From: Hymenobacter yonginensis
GTDB taxonomy: Bacteria > Bacteroidota > Bacteroidia > Cytophagales > Hymenobacteraceae
NCBI RefSeq assembly: GCF_027625995.1
Contig: NZ_CP115396.1
Coordinates: 992,001-1,056,000, forward strand
Direction: 5' to 3'
DNA length: 64,000 nucleotides
Positions 33,995-42,563 of the stretch are shown piece by piece. The translations under genes were made by a program, and so were the position numbers. Below the pieces are notes generated by a model. The model ran no database searches and was not told where the DNA came from. It was given only the letters and a program-made list of their open reading frames with translations. Position 1 is the stretch's first letter, and every line of letters starts with the position of its first letter.

Positions 33995-34699
33995 ATGAAA
34001 CGACCCTATGTAATCTGCCACATGATGTCCTCGGTGGACGGAAAGATTCTGACCGCCAACTGGCAGGACAAAGCCCTGACCAAAACCTACTCTGGCTACT
34101 TCGAGAAATACCACGATACCTTCACCAGCCAAGCTTGGATGTGCGGCCGCGTAACCATGGAGCGCGACTTCTCGGGCGGCGTGCAGCCCGACCTGCAGCC
34201 GGCCCCGCAGCCCATTGCCCGGGAGCCCTTCATCGGCGACGCGCAGGCCACTTCCTTCGCCGTGGCTGTGGACGCGCACGGTAAGCTGGGCTGGGACAGC
34301 AACGCCACCGGCGGCGACCATATCGTGGAAATCCTCACCGAGCAGGTCAGCGACGAGTACCTGTACTACCTGCAGCGGCAGCACATTTCGTACCTGTTTG
34401 CGGGGAAGAAGGAGTTGGACTTTGCCTCGGCCCTGAAGCAGCTGGCCACGCTGTTTCCCATTGAAACCCTGATGCTGGAAGGCGGCGGCCACCTCAACGG
34501 CTCTTTGCTAAACGCCGGCCTGATCGACGAGCTGAGTTTGCTGCTGCTGCCCATTGCCGACGGCACGCTCCAGTCGCCGACCACATTTGAAGTGAGCGAC
34601 TACCTGAAAAAAGGCCCCGCCACCCGTCTGCACCTCGCCCAAATGCAGCAGCTCGACAACGACGTGGTGTGGCTGAAATACCGCTTCAAAGCGGCGTAA
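33995..34699 (+). CDS. RibD C-terminal / dihydrofolate reductase-like protein
   Basis: Protein of 234 residues with the DHFR-like fold of RibD reductase domains. The N terminus RPYVICHMMSSVDGKI is typical, as are SQAWMCGRVTMERDF, LMLEGGGHLNGSLLNAGLIDELSLLLLPIADG near the C terminus (NADPH and substrate loops). RibD itself reduces the ribosyl side chain in riboflavin synthesis, but stand-alone members such as this one act on unknown substrates; no riboflavin gene is near. It follows the tRNA terminator by about 125 bp. Confidence 0.85.
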   Translation: MKRPYVICHMMSSVDGKILTANWQDKALTKTYSGYFEKYHDTFTSQAWMCGRVTMERDFSGGVQPDLQPAPQPIAREPFIGDAQATSFAVAVDAHGKLGWDSNATGGDHIVEILTEQVSDEYLYYLQRQHISYLFAGKKELDFASALKQLATLFPIETLMLEGGGHLNGSLLNAGLIDELSLLLLPIADGTLQSPTTFEVSDYLKKGPATRLHLAQMQQLDNDVVWLKYRFKAA

Positions 34700-34725
34700 A
34701 GCAGGTTTTGCCGCCGATGTGATCC

Positions 34726-34767
34726 TACAAGCCAGTTCTCCCGCCGTGTTGGGGAGGCTGGCTTGTA
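34726..34767 (+). terminator. Terminator-like hairpin
   Basis: TACAAGCCAG (34726-34735) and CTGGCTTGTA (34758-34767) pair perfectly, with inner CTCCC/GGGGAG pairing. There is no T-run, so termination is uncertain. Confidence 0.45.
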
Positions 34768-34872
34768 ATCGTATTATGCCAGTGCAGGTAGTACCAGCTC
34801 AGCCTCTTGGCAGACGCTGGAGCGACTTGCTTTCGCTATTTTTAGCCGCCTTACCCGTGCCATATAGTCTAC

Positions 34873-35553
34873 ATGAAAATCCTGCTGATTGAAGATCATG
34901 CTGAGCTGGCTGCCAGCATTGCGGGCTACCTCACGCAGGAGCACTACATCTGCGAAGTGGCGGCCACCTTCGACGAGGCCCGCGAAAAGCTTGTCCTGTT
35001 CACCTACGACGTGGTGCTGCTCGACATCATGTTGCCCGACGGCAACGGCATCAACCTGCTCAAGCTGCTGCGTAAGGAAGGCGTGGATAGCAGCGTCATC
35101 ATCATCTCGGCCCAGAACGCGCTGGACTTCAAGCTCACCGGCCTCAGCGAAGGCGCCGACGATTACATCACCAAGCCCTTCCCGCTGCCCGAGCTGCACG
35201 CCCGCATCAAGGCCATCATGCGCCGCCGCAGCCCCCAGAAAAACAACGTCCTCACGTTCCAGGACCTCACCGCTGACCTCGACTCATTGGAATGCCGCGT
35301 GAATGGCAAGCTGCTCAGCCTCACCCGCAAGGAAACCAACCTGCTGCTCTACTTCATCCACAACAAAGGCCGCATGCTGAGCCGCCAGGCCATTGCCGCC
35401 CACCTTTGGGGCGACTACACCGACAACCTCGACAGCGTGGACTTTGTATACCAGCACGTGAAAAACCTGCGCAAGAAAATCACCGACGCCGGCGGTCAGG
35501 ACTACATCAGCACCGTCTACGGCTTCGGCTACAAATTCAACGCCCCGGAATGA
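34873..35553 (+). CDS. OmpR-family response regulator
   Basis: Protein of 226 residues: receiver domain (1-~120) with acidic pocket E7/D8, phospho-acceptor D51 in LLDIMLPDG, S79 and K101 in DDYITKPF; then a winged-helix DNA-binding domain (about 130-224) ending ISTVYGFGYKFNAPE. It is followed by the cognate-looking histidine kinase gene after a palindromic spacer, and by two transporters and a porin. By position it likely controls that uptake module. Confidence 0.93.
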   Translation: MKILLIEDHAELAASIAGYLTQEHYICEVAATFDEAREKLVLFTYDVVLLDIMLPDGNGINLLKLLRKEGVDSSVIIISAQNALDFKLTGLSEGADDYITKPFPLPELHARIKAIMRRRSPQKNNVLTFQDLTADLDSLECRVNGKLLSLTRKETNLLLYFIHNKGRMLSRQAIAAHLWGDYTDNLDSVDFVYQHVKNLRKKITDAGGQDYISTVYGFGYKFNAPE

Positions 35554-35642
35554 TGGCGGAGTGGTGGATGAGTGAATTTGTGAGTGGTGAGTTTGACGAC
35601 GACAAGCGGCACAACTAGTAGCCTGTAACATCCGCTCCGTAG

Positions 35643-35730
35643 CCCAGGGTTTAAACCCTGGGTTAGTGAGTCATCAGGCGAAGCAGCGGAAATGCTTCGA
35701 CTTTGTTGCACTCCGCTCAGCATGACGTTC
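35643..35730. repeat. 20-bp perfect palindrome plus partial family A arm
   Basis: CCCAGGGTTTAAACCCTGGG (35643-35662) is self-complementary; it is followed at about 35693-35730 by a family A right arm (ATGCTTCGAC...CGCTCAGCATGACGTTC). A similar GGCTTAAACCC hairpin occurs inside the element at 37087. Confidence 0.7.
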
Positions 35731-35784
35731 TTTTCCCCAGTTCAACCAGTCCTCCAGTCCAGTCATCTACCTATCCACTATCAA

Positions 35785-37062
35785 GTGAAACTGAACTACC
35801 GCTACACGCTGGCCTACGCCATCATCACGTTTTTCGTGCTGAGCATTGGCTTTGCTATTGTGTACGCGGCCCTGTCGCGGAGCGCCACGCAGGCCACTAT
35901 TGGCAAGCTGGAGGGGTTGAACGCTGTGGTGACGGGGCAGCTGCGGCGCGGGGGTAGCTACGCGGGGCATCCGTCGCGGGCCAACGTGTGGGTGGCGCGC
36001 GGCGTGCCCGCCGATACGGCCCGCCACGCGCCGCTGGTGCGGCTGCGCAACGAGTGGGAGCCGGCGTTGCAGTCGGAAGTGCGGATGGTGCGCGTGACCA
36101 CCTACCCGGTGGTGCGCGGGCAGGTGTACCGCGTGACCAGCCGGGCGGCCGTGGTGGAGCCCCGCGACGCCTACCTGACCGGCCTGATGCTGGTGTTTGC
36201 CTGGACGTTTGTGTTTCTGCTGGCGTTGGTGGTGATTCTGAGCGAGGTGATTTCCTGGCGGATTCTGCGCCCCTTCACCCAGACGCTGCGCGGCATTCAG
36301 CAGTTTCAGCTCAGTCAGCAGCAGCGCATTGCTTTGGAGCCCAGCCGCACCACCGAGTTCAACGTGCTCAACGAGTTTCTGCTGCGCATGACCACCCGCG
36401 CCCAGAGCGACTACCAGGGCCTCAAGGAATTCTCTGAAAATGCCTCCCACGAGCTGCAAACGCCCATTGCCACCATCAAGGCCAAGCTGGAGCTGCTGCT
36501 GGACTCTGAGCTGACGGAGCCGCAGCTGCGCCTGCTCACGGCCATGCACGACGAACTGGAGCGCCTCAGCCGCATCAACCACTCGCTCACGCTGCTGGCC
36601 AAGCTGGAGCACTTCGATACCCGCCCCGGCACCTTCACCGACCTGAGCCAGCTGCTGCCCGCCACCGAAGCCGCCTTCGCCGATCTGGCCGAAATGAAGA
36701 ACCTGCGCACCACCCAGCACATTGCGCCCGGCGTGGTGGTGCCCCTTGACGAGGCCCTGGCCCAGCTGCTTCTCAACAACCTGCTCAGCAACGCCATCCG
36801 CCACAACCAGCCCGGCGGCGAAATCAAGCTGCAGCTCACCCCGGAATTTCTGCTGCTGGAAAACACCGGCCACGCGCCCACTGCGCCGGTGGAAGAGCTG
36901 TTCGGCCGCTTCAAGAAAGGCAACGCCGCCCTCGATTCCATCGGCATCGGGCTGGCCATCGTGCGCCGCATCAGTGAGTTGTACGGCCACCGCATCAGCT
37001 ACACCTACGCCGAGGGCTGGCACCGTATCCGGCTGGATTTCGCGCCGGTTCCGGCTGGGTAG
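35785..37062 (+). CDS. Membrane sensor histidine kinase
   Basis: Protein of 425 residues with two helices (about 10-30 and 132-157) enclosing a ~100-residue periplasmic sensor, a HAMP-like linker, a HisKA domain with H222 in SENASHELQTPIAT, and a HATPase_c domain with N box LLLNNLLSNAIRHN and G2 box SIGIGLAIVRRI. The G1 box is poor (LLENTGHAPT), so the ATP lid is compact. GTG 35785 is chosen because it precedes the first helix by a short basic stretch; the ATG at 35692 lies within a repeat arm. It pairs with the regulator upstream. Confidence 0.9.
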   Translation: MKLNYRYTLAYAIITFFVLSIGFAIVYAALSRSATQATIGKLEGLNAVVTGQLRRGGSYAGHPSRANVWVARGVPADTARHAPLVRLRNEWEPALQSEVRMVRVTTYPVVRGQVYRVTSRAAVVEPRDAYLTGLMLVFAWTFVFLLALVVILSEVISWRILRPFTQTLRGIQQFQLSQQQRIALEPSRTTEFNVLNEFLLRMTTRAQSDYQGLKEFSENASHELQTPIATIKAKLELLLDSELTEPQLRLLTAMHDELERLSRINHSLTLLAKLEHFDTRPGTFTDLSQLLPATEAAFADLAEMKNLRTTQHIAPGVVVPLDEALAQLLLNNLLSNAIRHNQPGGEIKLQLTPEFLLLENTGHAPTAPVEELFGRFKKGNAALDSIGIGLAIVRRISELYGHRISYTYAEGWHRIRLDFAPVPAG

Positions 37063-37086
37063 TAGCTAGTGGGGAAAATAGTAAGA

Positions 37087-37232
37087 ACGTCATGCTGAGC
37101 TTGCCGAAGTATCTCGCATGCTGATGTTGCTAAATCGTCGAACGACAACCGCTTTACTAGCCCGGGGCTTAAACCCTAGGCTAGCGAAGCAACATCAGCA
37201 CGCGAGATGCTTCGGCAAGCTCAGCATGACGT
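37087..37232. repeat. Full-length family A palindrome
   Basis: Arms 37087-37130 (ACGTCATGCTGAGCTTGCCG...) and 37189-37232, 42 of 44 paired. The loop holds a second hairpin with GGGGCTTAAACCCTAGG words. It occupies the middle of a 305-bp spacer between histidine kinase and transporter genes; the remaining 130 bp before the transporter is AT-richer and shows no gene. Confidence 0.88.
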
Positions 37233-37367
37233 CCTTTATGAAGTGGTCAGCGGCGCAAAATTTCATAGAAACCATAACATTCCCTCAAAATTCCTTCAAG
37301 ATTGAGTTCGTCATTTGCTTACATCAACCAGTAAGTAACTACTCACTAGCCGAAAACTGCCTCGCTC

Positions 37368-38732
37368 ATGCCTACCGCCGTTTCTCCTGCCGACCTGACT
37401 ACTACCGCGCCGCCGGCCGGGGTGGGGCGTGGGGAGCGGGTATCGCCCCGGCGGCTGCGGGCTATTTTGAGCGGCTCGGTGGGCAACCTAGTGGAGTGGT
37501 ACGACTGGTACGTTTTCTCCTCGTTTTCCCTGTATTTCTCGGCCTCGTTTTTCCCGGCCGGCGACACCACGGCCCAGCTGCTCCAGACGGCTGGCATCTT
37601 CGCGCTAGGCTTTCTGATGCGGCCTATCGGGGGCTGGATGTTCGGGCGCATTGCCGATAAAGTGGGCCGCAAGCAGTCCATGACGCTGTCGGTGCTGCTC
37701 ATGTCGCTGGGCTCGTTGCTGATTGCCCTCACGCCCACTTACCAGACCGTGGGCATTGTGGCGCCGGTGATGCTGCTCACGGCGCGGCTGCTGCAGGGCC
37801 TGAGCGTGGGCGGCGAGTACGGCGTGTCGGCCACTTACCTGGCTGAAATGGCGACTTCGCGCCGCCGCGGCTTCTACTCCAGCTTTCTGTACCTCACCCT
37901 TATTGGGGCCCAACTGCTGGCCCTCGGTATTCAGTTGGTGCTGCAGCGGGTGCTGGAACCAACCCAGCTGCTAGCCTGGGGCTGGCGTATTCCCTTCGTG
38001 ATTGGGGCGTTGCTGTCGGTTGTGGCCCTGTACTTGCGCCACAACCTCGACGAAACCGCCGCCTTCACGGCCCAGCCCGAAACCACCGAAGACCAGCGGG
38101 GCAGCCTGCGCGTGCTGGCCCGCCATCCGCGTGCCGTCTTCACGGTGGTCGGCCTCACGATGGGCGGCACGCTGGCGTTCTACACGTTCACCACCTACAT
38201 GCTCAAGTTTCTGGTAAACACCGCCCACATGACCCCCGAGGCCGCCACCAACGTGTGCTTTCTGTCGCTGCTGGTGTTTGCCGCCTTGCAACCCGTGTTC
38301 GGGGCGCTGTCGGACCGCATCGGGCGGCGGCCCTTGCTGATCTTCTTCGGGGTGGGCGGGGCGCTGGGTACGGTGCCGCTGCTCACGGCCCTCAGCCAGA
38401 CCACCTCGCCGCTGGCCGCTTTCGGGCTGCTGCTGCTGGCTTTGGTGATTGTGAGCGGCTACAGCGGCATCAACGTGATAGTGAAAGCCGAGCTGTTTCC
38501 GACGGATATCCGGGCTTTGGGCATCGGGCTGCCGCACGCCCTGACGGTGGCCGTATTCGGCGGCACGGCCGAGTACCTGGCCCTCTGGAGCAAGGGCGTC
38601 GGGCACGAGGCCTACTTCTACTGGTACATTGCCGGCTGCATCGGCGTTTCGCTGCTGGTGTTCCTGGGCATGGCCGAAACCACCAGAACGTCCCATCTCA
38701 ACACTGATCCGGCAGCTGACCAGCTGGCTTAG
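37368..38732 (+). CDS. Metabolite:H+ symporter (MHS family MFS)
   Basis: Major facilitator of 454 residues in the MHS family, which includes KgtP and ProP and imports organic acids and osmolytes. Diagnostic sequence: SGSVGNLVEWYDWYVFSSFSLYFSASFFP in helix 1, FALGFLMRPIGGWMFGRIADKVGRK after helix 2, and GGEYGVSATYLAEMA. Twelve helices are evident. Located between a two-component system and DctA, it probably carries a dicarboxylate or tricarboxylate such as 2-oxoglutarate, though substrate is inference only. Confidence 0.88.
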   Translation: MPTAVSPADLTTTAPPAGVGRGERVSPRRLRAILSGSVGNLVEWYDWYVFSSFSLYFSASFFPAGDTTAQLLQTAGIFALGFLMRPIGGWMFGRIADKVGRKQSMTLSVLLMSLGSLLIALTPTYQTVGIVAPVMLLTARLLQGLSVGGEYGVSATYLAEMATSRRRGFYSSFLYLTLIGAQLLALGIQLVLQRVLEPTQLLAWGWRIPFVIGALLSVVALYLRHNLDETAAFTAQPETTEDQRGSLRVLARHPRAVFTVVGLTMGGTLAFYTFTTYMLKFLVNTAHMTPEAATNVCFLSLLVFAALQPVFGALSDRIGRRPLLIFFGVGGALGTVPLLTALSQTTSPLAAFGLLLLALVIVSGYSGINVIVKAELFPTDIRALGIGLPHALTVAVFGGTAEYLALWSKGVGHEAYFYWYIAGCIGVSLLVFLGMAETTRTSHLNTDPAADQLA

Positions 38733-38825
38733 CTGTCATTCTGAGCTTGCGAAGGACCTTAGCATGTCCGTCTCACACCTGTGTTTTTCATGGTGAGAAG
38801 CGCCTGAGTAAGCTCTGGACGACAG
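38733..38825. repeat. Degenerate palindrome (CTGTCATTCTGAGC type)
   Basis: CTGTCATTCTGAGCTT at 38733-38748 pairs 13 of 16 with AAGCTCTGGACGACAG ending at 38825; a nested CTCAC/GTGAG hairpin lies between. A decayed relative of the 27888 element, starting right at the end of the stop codon. Confidence 0.6.
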
Positions 38826-38879
38826 GTACAGCTCACCAACTCCCTCTAAACTGACTTCCCATCCCATCCATCCCACCTC

Positions 38880-40208
38880 ATGAAAAAGCTGTTTTCCAAC
38901 CTTACCGTGCAGGTGCTCACGGCCATTGCGCTGGGCGTGGCGGTAGGGGCTCTGTTCCCGGCCTTCGGGGCGGCCCTCAAGCCCATTGCCGACACGTTCA
39001 TCAGCCTCATCAAAATGCTGATTGCGCCCATCATTTTCCTGACGGTGGTGCTGGGCATTGCGGGCATGGGCAGCCTGAAAAAGGTGGGCCGCGTGGGCGG
39101 CAAGGCGCTGCTGTACTTCGAGGTGGTGACCACGCTGGCCCTGGGCATCGGGGTGGTGGTGGCCAACCTGACCCAGCCCGGCGCGGGCGTGCAGGAAACC
39201 GCCCGGGCCGTGATGCAGGATGGCAAAAAGGCCGAGGAAGCTGCCAAATTCACTTCCCAGGCCGGCGACATGAACTGGGTGGAGTTCTTCACCCACATCG
39301 TGCCCGACAACGTGGTGGGCGCTTTCGCCAAGGGCGATATTCTGCAGGTGCTGCTGTTTTCGGTGCTGTTTGGGCTGGCTATCAATCACATGGGCGAGCA
39401 GGGGCAGCCGCTGATGCGCACCTTCGACCGCCTTTCGCACGCCATGTTTCAGGTGCTGGCCATGGTGATGAAACTGGCCCCGCTGGGCGCCTTCGGGGGC
39501 ATGGCCTTCACCATCGGCAAGTACGGCATTGCCACGCTGCTGCCGCTGGGCAAGCTGATGCTGGTGGTGTACGCCACCATGTTCCTGTTCATTTTCGGGG
39601 TCCTAAACCTGATTATGCGTTATTACGGTCTGCGGCTGTGGCCCTACTTGAAGTTCATCAAGGAAGAAATTCTGCTGGTACTGGGTACCTCGTCGTCGGA
39701 GTCGGCCTTGCCGCGCATGATTGACAAGATGGAGCGCTACGGCTGCTCCCGCTCGGTGGCCGGCCTCGTGATTCCCACGGGCTATTCCTTCAACCTCGAC
39801 GGCACGTCCATCTACCTGTCCATTGCCGTGATTTTCCTGGCCCAGGCCTTCAATATCCCGCTTTCCATCACCCAGCAGCTCACGCTCATCGGCATTCTGG
39901 TGGTGACGAGCAAGGGCGCGGCGGGCGTGACGGGTTCGGGCTTTATCGTGCTGGCTTCCACGCTGGCCGCCACCAAAGTTATTCCGGTGGAAAGCGTGGC
40001 CCTGCTGCTAGGCGTCGACCGGTTCATGAGCGAGGCCCGGGCCATCACCAACGTCATCGGCAACGGCATTGCCACGCTGGTGGTCGCCAAAAGTGAGGGC
40101 GAGTTCGACGAAAACCGCCACCAGCTGGCCCTGCAGGGCCGCTCGGTGCCCGAAGAACAACAGCCCGAGCCGGCTGCTATGCTGCCCCGCGTGGAAATCC
40201 ACGCTTAG
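38880..40208 (+). CDS. dctA: C4-dicarboxylate:cation symporter DctA
   Basis: Inner-membrane glutamate/aspartate-transporter-fold protein of 442 residues for succinate, fumarate and malate uptake. Key family motifs are [21 protein letters not shown] (serine-rich hairpin 1), [18 protein letters not shown] (NxDG helix 7), [21 protein letters not shown] (hairpin 2) and [26 protein letters not shown] (helix 8). These are hallmarks of DctA rather than glutamate carriers. It lies between the MHS symporter and a porin gene, each junction carrying a palindrome. Confidence 0.95.
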   Translation: MKKLFSNLTVQVLTAIALGVAVGALFPAFGAALKPIADTFISLIKMLIAPIIFLTVVLGIAGMGSLKKVGRVGGKALLYFEVVTTLALGIGVVVANLTQPGAGVQETARAVMQDGKKAEEAAKFTSQAGDMNWVEFFTHIVPDNVVGAFAKGDILQVLLFSVLFGLAINHMGEQGQPLMRTFDRLSHAMFQVLAMVMKLAPLGAFGGMAFTIGKYGIATLLPLGKLMLVVYATMFLFIFGVLNLIMRYYGLRLWPYLKFIKEEILLVLGTSSSESALPRMIDKMERYGCSRSVAGLVIPTGYSFNLDGTSIYLSIAVIFLAQAFNIPLSITQQLTLIGILVVTSKGAAGVTGSGFIVLASTLAATKVIPVESVALLLGVDRFMSEARAITNVIGNGIATLVVAKSEGEFDENRHQLALQGRSVPEEQQPEPAAMLPRVEIHA

Positions 40209-40222
40209 GCCGTGAGGCGGTA

Positions 40223-40347
40223 GTAGCGCGAACTTTGTAGTGCGCGTCCCCGCGCCGCTCAAACCAACTCTACGCCGCCAGAACCGTCTCCGCGCCGCCA
40301 CCATTACCCGAACGACGCGGGGAGGCGAACTGCAAAGTTCGCGCTAC
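40223..40347. repeat. Family B palindrome (GTAGCGCGAACTTTG)
   Basis: Arms of 32 bp, 40223-40254 and 40316-40347, 29 of 32 paired, with the words GTAGCGCGAACTTTG and TCCCCGCG. Same family as 55151 and the short copy at 30054. Confidence 0.85.
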
Positions 40348-40428
40348 ATCTCCCTTTCCTGTTTTTTTCTGCTCTGACAGGGCGGACGGGCCGCGTCTTG
40401 CCTGTTTTGCCCCAGCCTAAATTTCCAC

Positions 40429-41892
40429 ATGACAACTTTTCTACGCCTGAAGCTGGCGGCGACGTTGCTGCTGCTGGCCCCGCTGACCCACGCCCAGATT
40501 ATCGTGCCACCCACCACCGGCAAGGCCCCGAATCCGGCTTCGGCAGCGGCCCCGGCACCCGTGCCGGCCCCCGCCAAATCGGCCCCGTACGCGGGCGGCA
40601 TGAAAATCAGCATCTCGCCCGACGGCTCCAAATACGTGCGCATCATGACGGCCCACCAGCTGTGGGTGCGCTACAACGAAAACAACTCGGGCACGCTCTC
40701 GGCCGAGGAAGAGCCGCAAAGTGACCAGATTGACTTTGGTATCCGCCGCTCGCGGGTGCTGCTGGTGGCGCAGTTGAACCCGCGCTTTCTGGTGGTCACG
40801 CAGTTGGGCATCAACGGGCAGAGCACCATTGCGGGCGGTGCGCCCGGTGAACCGACCGGCCCCGGCAAAAAGCCGCAGTTCTACATCCACGACGCGCTGG
40901 TGGAGTACAAGGTGAGCCAGTATATGAGCGCCGGCGGCGGCCTGCATTACTACAACGGCATCTCGCGCCAGACCAGCTTCGCCGCCTTTTCGCTGATAAC
41001 CCTCGACGTGCCCGGCGTGCAGTCGCCCTCCCTCGACGCCATCGACCAGACCGGCCGGGGCATTGGGGTGTACGTGCGCGGGCGGGTGAAGAAGTTCGAC
41101 TACCGGCTGTCGGTGAATGACGCGTTTCGCACGAATACCGGCAGCACGCCGGCTACGCTGGCTACCAACGTGGCGCAGTTCAACCCGCGCAGCCGGGGCA
41201 AAATCTGGCAGGGCTATTTCGATGTGGAGCTGCTGGATAAGGAGCTGAACCTGGTGCCGTTTGCGGTGGGCAATTACCTTGGGGCCAAGCGCGTGTTCAA
41301 CATCGGGGCGGGCTTCCTCTACCACGCCGGCGGCCTCTACTCGCGCCCCCTGGACAACCCCACGCCGCAGCCCGCCCGCGCCTGGGACATTCCCTACAAC
41401 CGCCACAATATGCGCGTGCTCTCAGCCGACATCTTCTTCGATACGCCCGTAGACACCACCGCCCGCAACCAGACCGCCTTCACCGTGTACGCCGCCGCCT
41501 ACGACTACCGCATGGGCCCCAACTACGTGCGCTACGGTGGCACCCTAAACCCCGGCACCGGCTCGGCGGCATTGCGTGGCAATTCGGTGCCCATGCTCGG
41601 CACCGGCACCGCCCAAACCGTCCAGACCGGCTTTCTGCTGCCCAAAAAACTACTCGGCCCCAAAATACGCCTGCAGCCCTACGCGGGCTACATCCACGGC
41701 CGCTACGAGGGCCTGCGCCGCACCGACGGCCGCCTGCAGGACGTGCACATTCTGGACGGCGGCGTGAACGTGCTGCTCGACGGCCACCAGGCCAAAATCA
41801 CGCTCAACTACCGCGCCCGCCCTGATTTCACCAACATCGACAACCTCAACTACCGCCCCGAGGCCACCATGCAGCTCCAGGTGATATTGTAG
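40429..41892 (+). CDS. Outer-membrane porin
   Basis: Protein of 487 residues with signal peptide (MTTFLRLKLAATLLLLAPLTHAQ), a short Pro/Ala-rich segment, then a beta-barrel-like domain of alternating hydrophobic strands (HQLWVRYNENNSG, IDFGIRRSRVLLVAQLNPRFLVVTQLGING, FYIHDALVEYKVSQYMSAGGGLHYYNG) and a final strand AKITLNYRARPDFT...PEATMQLQVIL. The start resembles phosphate-selective/OprO-type porins. It follows dctA, so it probably lets the same organic acids through the outer membrane. Confidence 0.82.
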   Translation: MTTFLRLKLAATLLLLAPLTHAQIIVPPTTGKAPNPASAAAPAPVPAPAKSAPYAGGMKISISPDGSKYVRIMTAHQLWVRYNENNSGTLSAEEEPQSDQIDFGIRRSRVLLVAQLNPRFLVVTQLGINGQSTIAGGAPGEPTGPGKKPQFYIHDALVEYKVSQYMSAGGGLHYYNGISRQTSFAAFSLITLDVPGVQSPSLDAIDQTGRGIGVYVRGRVKKFDYRLSVNDAFRTNTGSTPATLATNVAQFNPRSRGKIWQGYFDVELLDKELNLVPFAVGNYLGAKRVFNIGAGFLYHAGGLYSRPLDNPTPQPARAWDIPYNRHNMRVLSADIFFDTPVDTTARNQTAFTVYAAAYDYRMGPNYVRYGGTLNPGTGSAALRGNSVPMLGTGTAQTVQTGFLLPKKLLGPKIRLQPYAGYIHGRYEGLRRTDGRLQDVHILDGGVNVLLDGHQAKITLNYRARPDFTNIDNLNYRPEATMQLQVIL

Positions 41893-42064
41893 GGTGCCTA
41901 GCTGCAACATCTCTGTAGGTACATGCGTAGCCCCAATACCCAACGCTTTTTGTGGGAAGCGAGTGAACCCTATTGTTGGACAATTTGTATAAAGAACACC
42001 CATTTCGCCGGGGTGGGCTTTGTCTGACTCCGGTTACACTCTGTTCTCTACCACCGATTCATTC

Positions 42065-42493
42065 ATGCACCACATCATTTATATGAGCAGCGCTACGCAG
42101 TCCATGAGCGACGACGACCTGGCGTTGCTTCTGGAACAGTGCCGCCGCAACAACGAGCAGCTACGCATAACCGGTGCCCTGGTATATGGTGGCGGACAGT
42201 TCATGCAGATCATGGAAGGCGACAAGGCCATTGTGCAGGCGCTCTACGAGAAAGTAGAAACTGACGCCCGCCACACCGGCGTGATGAAACTGGCCGACAA
42301 GGACATTCCGCACCGCAGCTTCGGCAGCTGGTCGATGGCCTTCGATACGGTAGCACCCGAGGCGTTGCCGGCCCTGGCCGGCTATTCCACACCCACCGAA
42401 CTGTTACGCAACCTGCCCGTCAGCCTCAGCGGCGCCGACGACCTGCTGTACTCCATGCTACGCGCCACCGTGGGAGAAACCACCCAAGCATAG
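42065..42493 (+). CDS. Stand-alone BLUF blue-light photoreceptor
   Basis: Flavin-binding BLUF domain protein of 142 residues without an attached effector. With a constant offset of 15 from AppA, all key residues are found: Y6, N30, Q48, W89 and M91, in HHIIYMSS, RRNNEQLRITGALVY, FMQIMEG and FGSWSMAF. Light would switch the Tyr-Gln-flavin hydrogen-bond network, and the C-terminal ~45 residues would relay it to a partner. ATG 42065 gives the normal N terminus; an upstream TTG at 42020 is ignored. No obvious partner gene adjoins it. Confidence 0.92.
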   Translation: MHHIIYMSSATQSMSDDDLALLLEQCRRNNEQLRITGALVYGGGQFMQIMEGDKAIVQALYEKVETDARHTGVMKLADKDIPHRSFGSWSMAFDTVAPEALPALAGYSTPTELLRNLPVSLSGADDLLYSMLRATVGETTQA

Positions 42494-42511
42494 ATACTTC
42501 ATCTGCAAAAC

Positions 42512-42549
42512 AAAAGCCCGCGCCTTCTCCGGAAGGCGCGGGCTTTTTT
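42512..42549. terminator. Bidirectional terminator
   Basis: AAAAGCCCGCGCCTT pairs with AAGGCGCGGGCTTTTTT around a CTCCGG loop; lies between convergent BLUF and TonB-receptor genes. Confidence 0.92.
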
Positions 42550-42563
42550 ATAGGCTGCCGAAA

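Noticed and set aside
35767-37023. 418-residue minus-strand frame over the histidine kinase
   Set aside because: Shadow of the kinase gene; low-complexity His/Gln/Gly protein.
37118-37660. 180-residue plus-strand frame over a repeat and the start of the MHS transporter
   Set aside because: Its front half translates a family A repeat and its back half is the transporter gene in the wrong frame.
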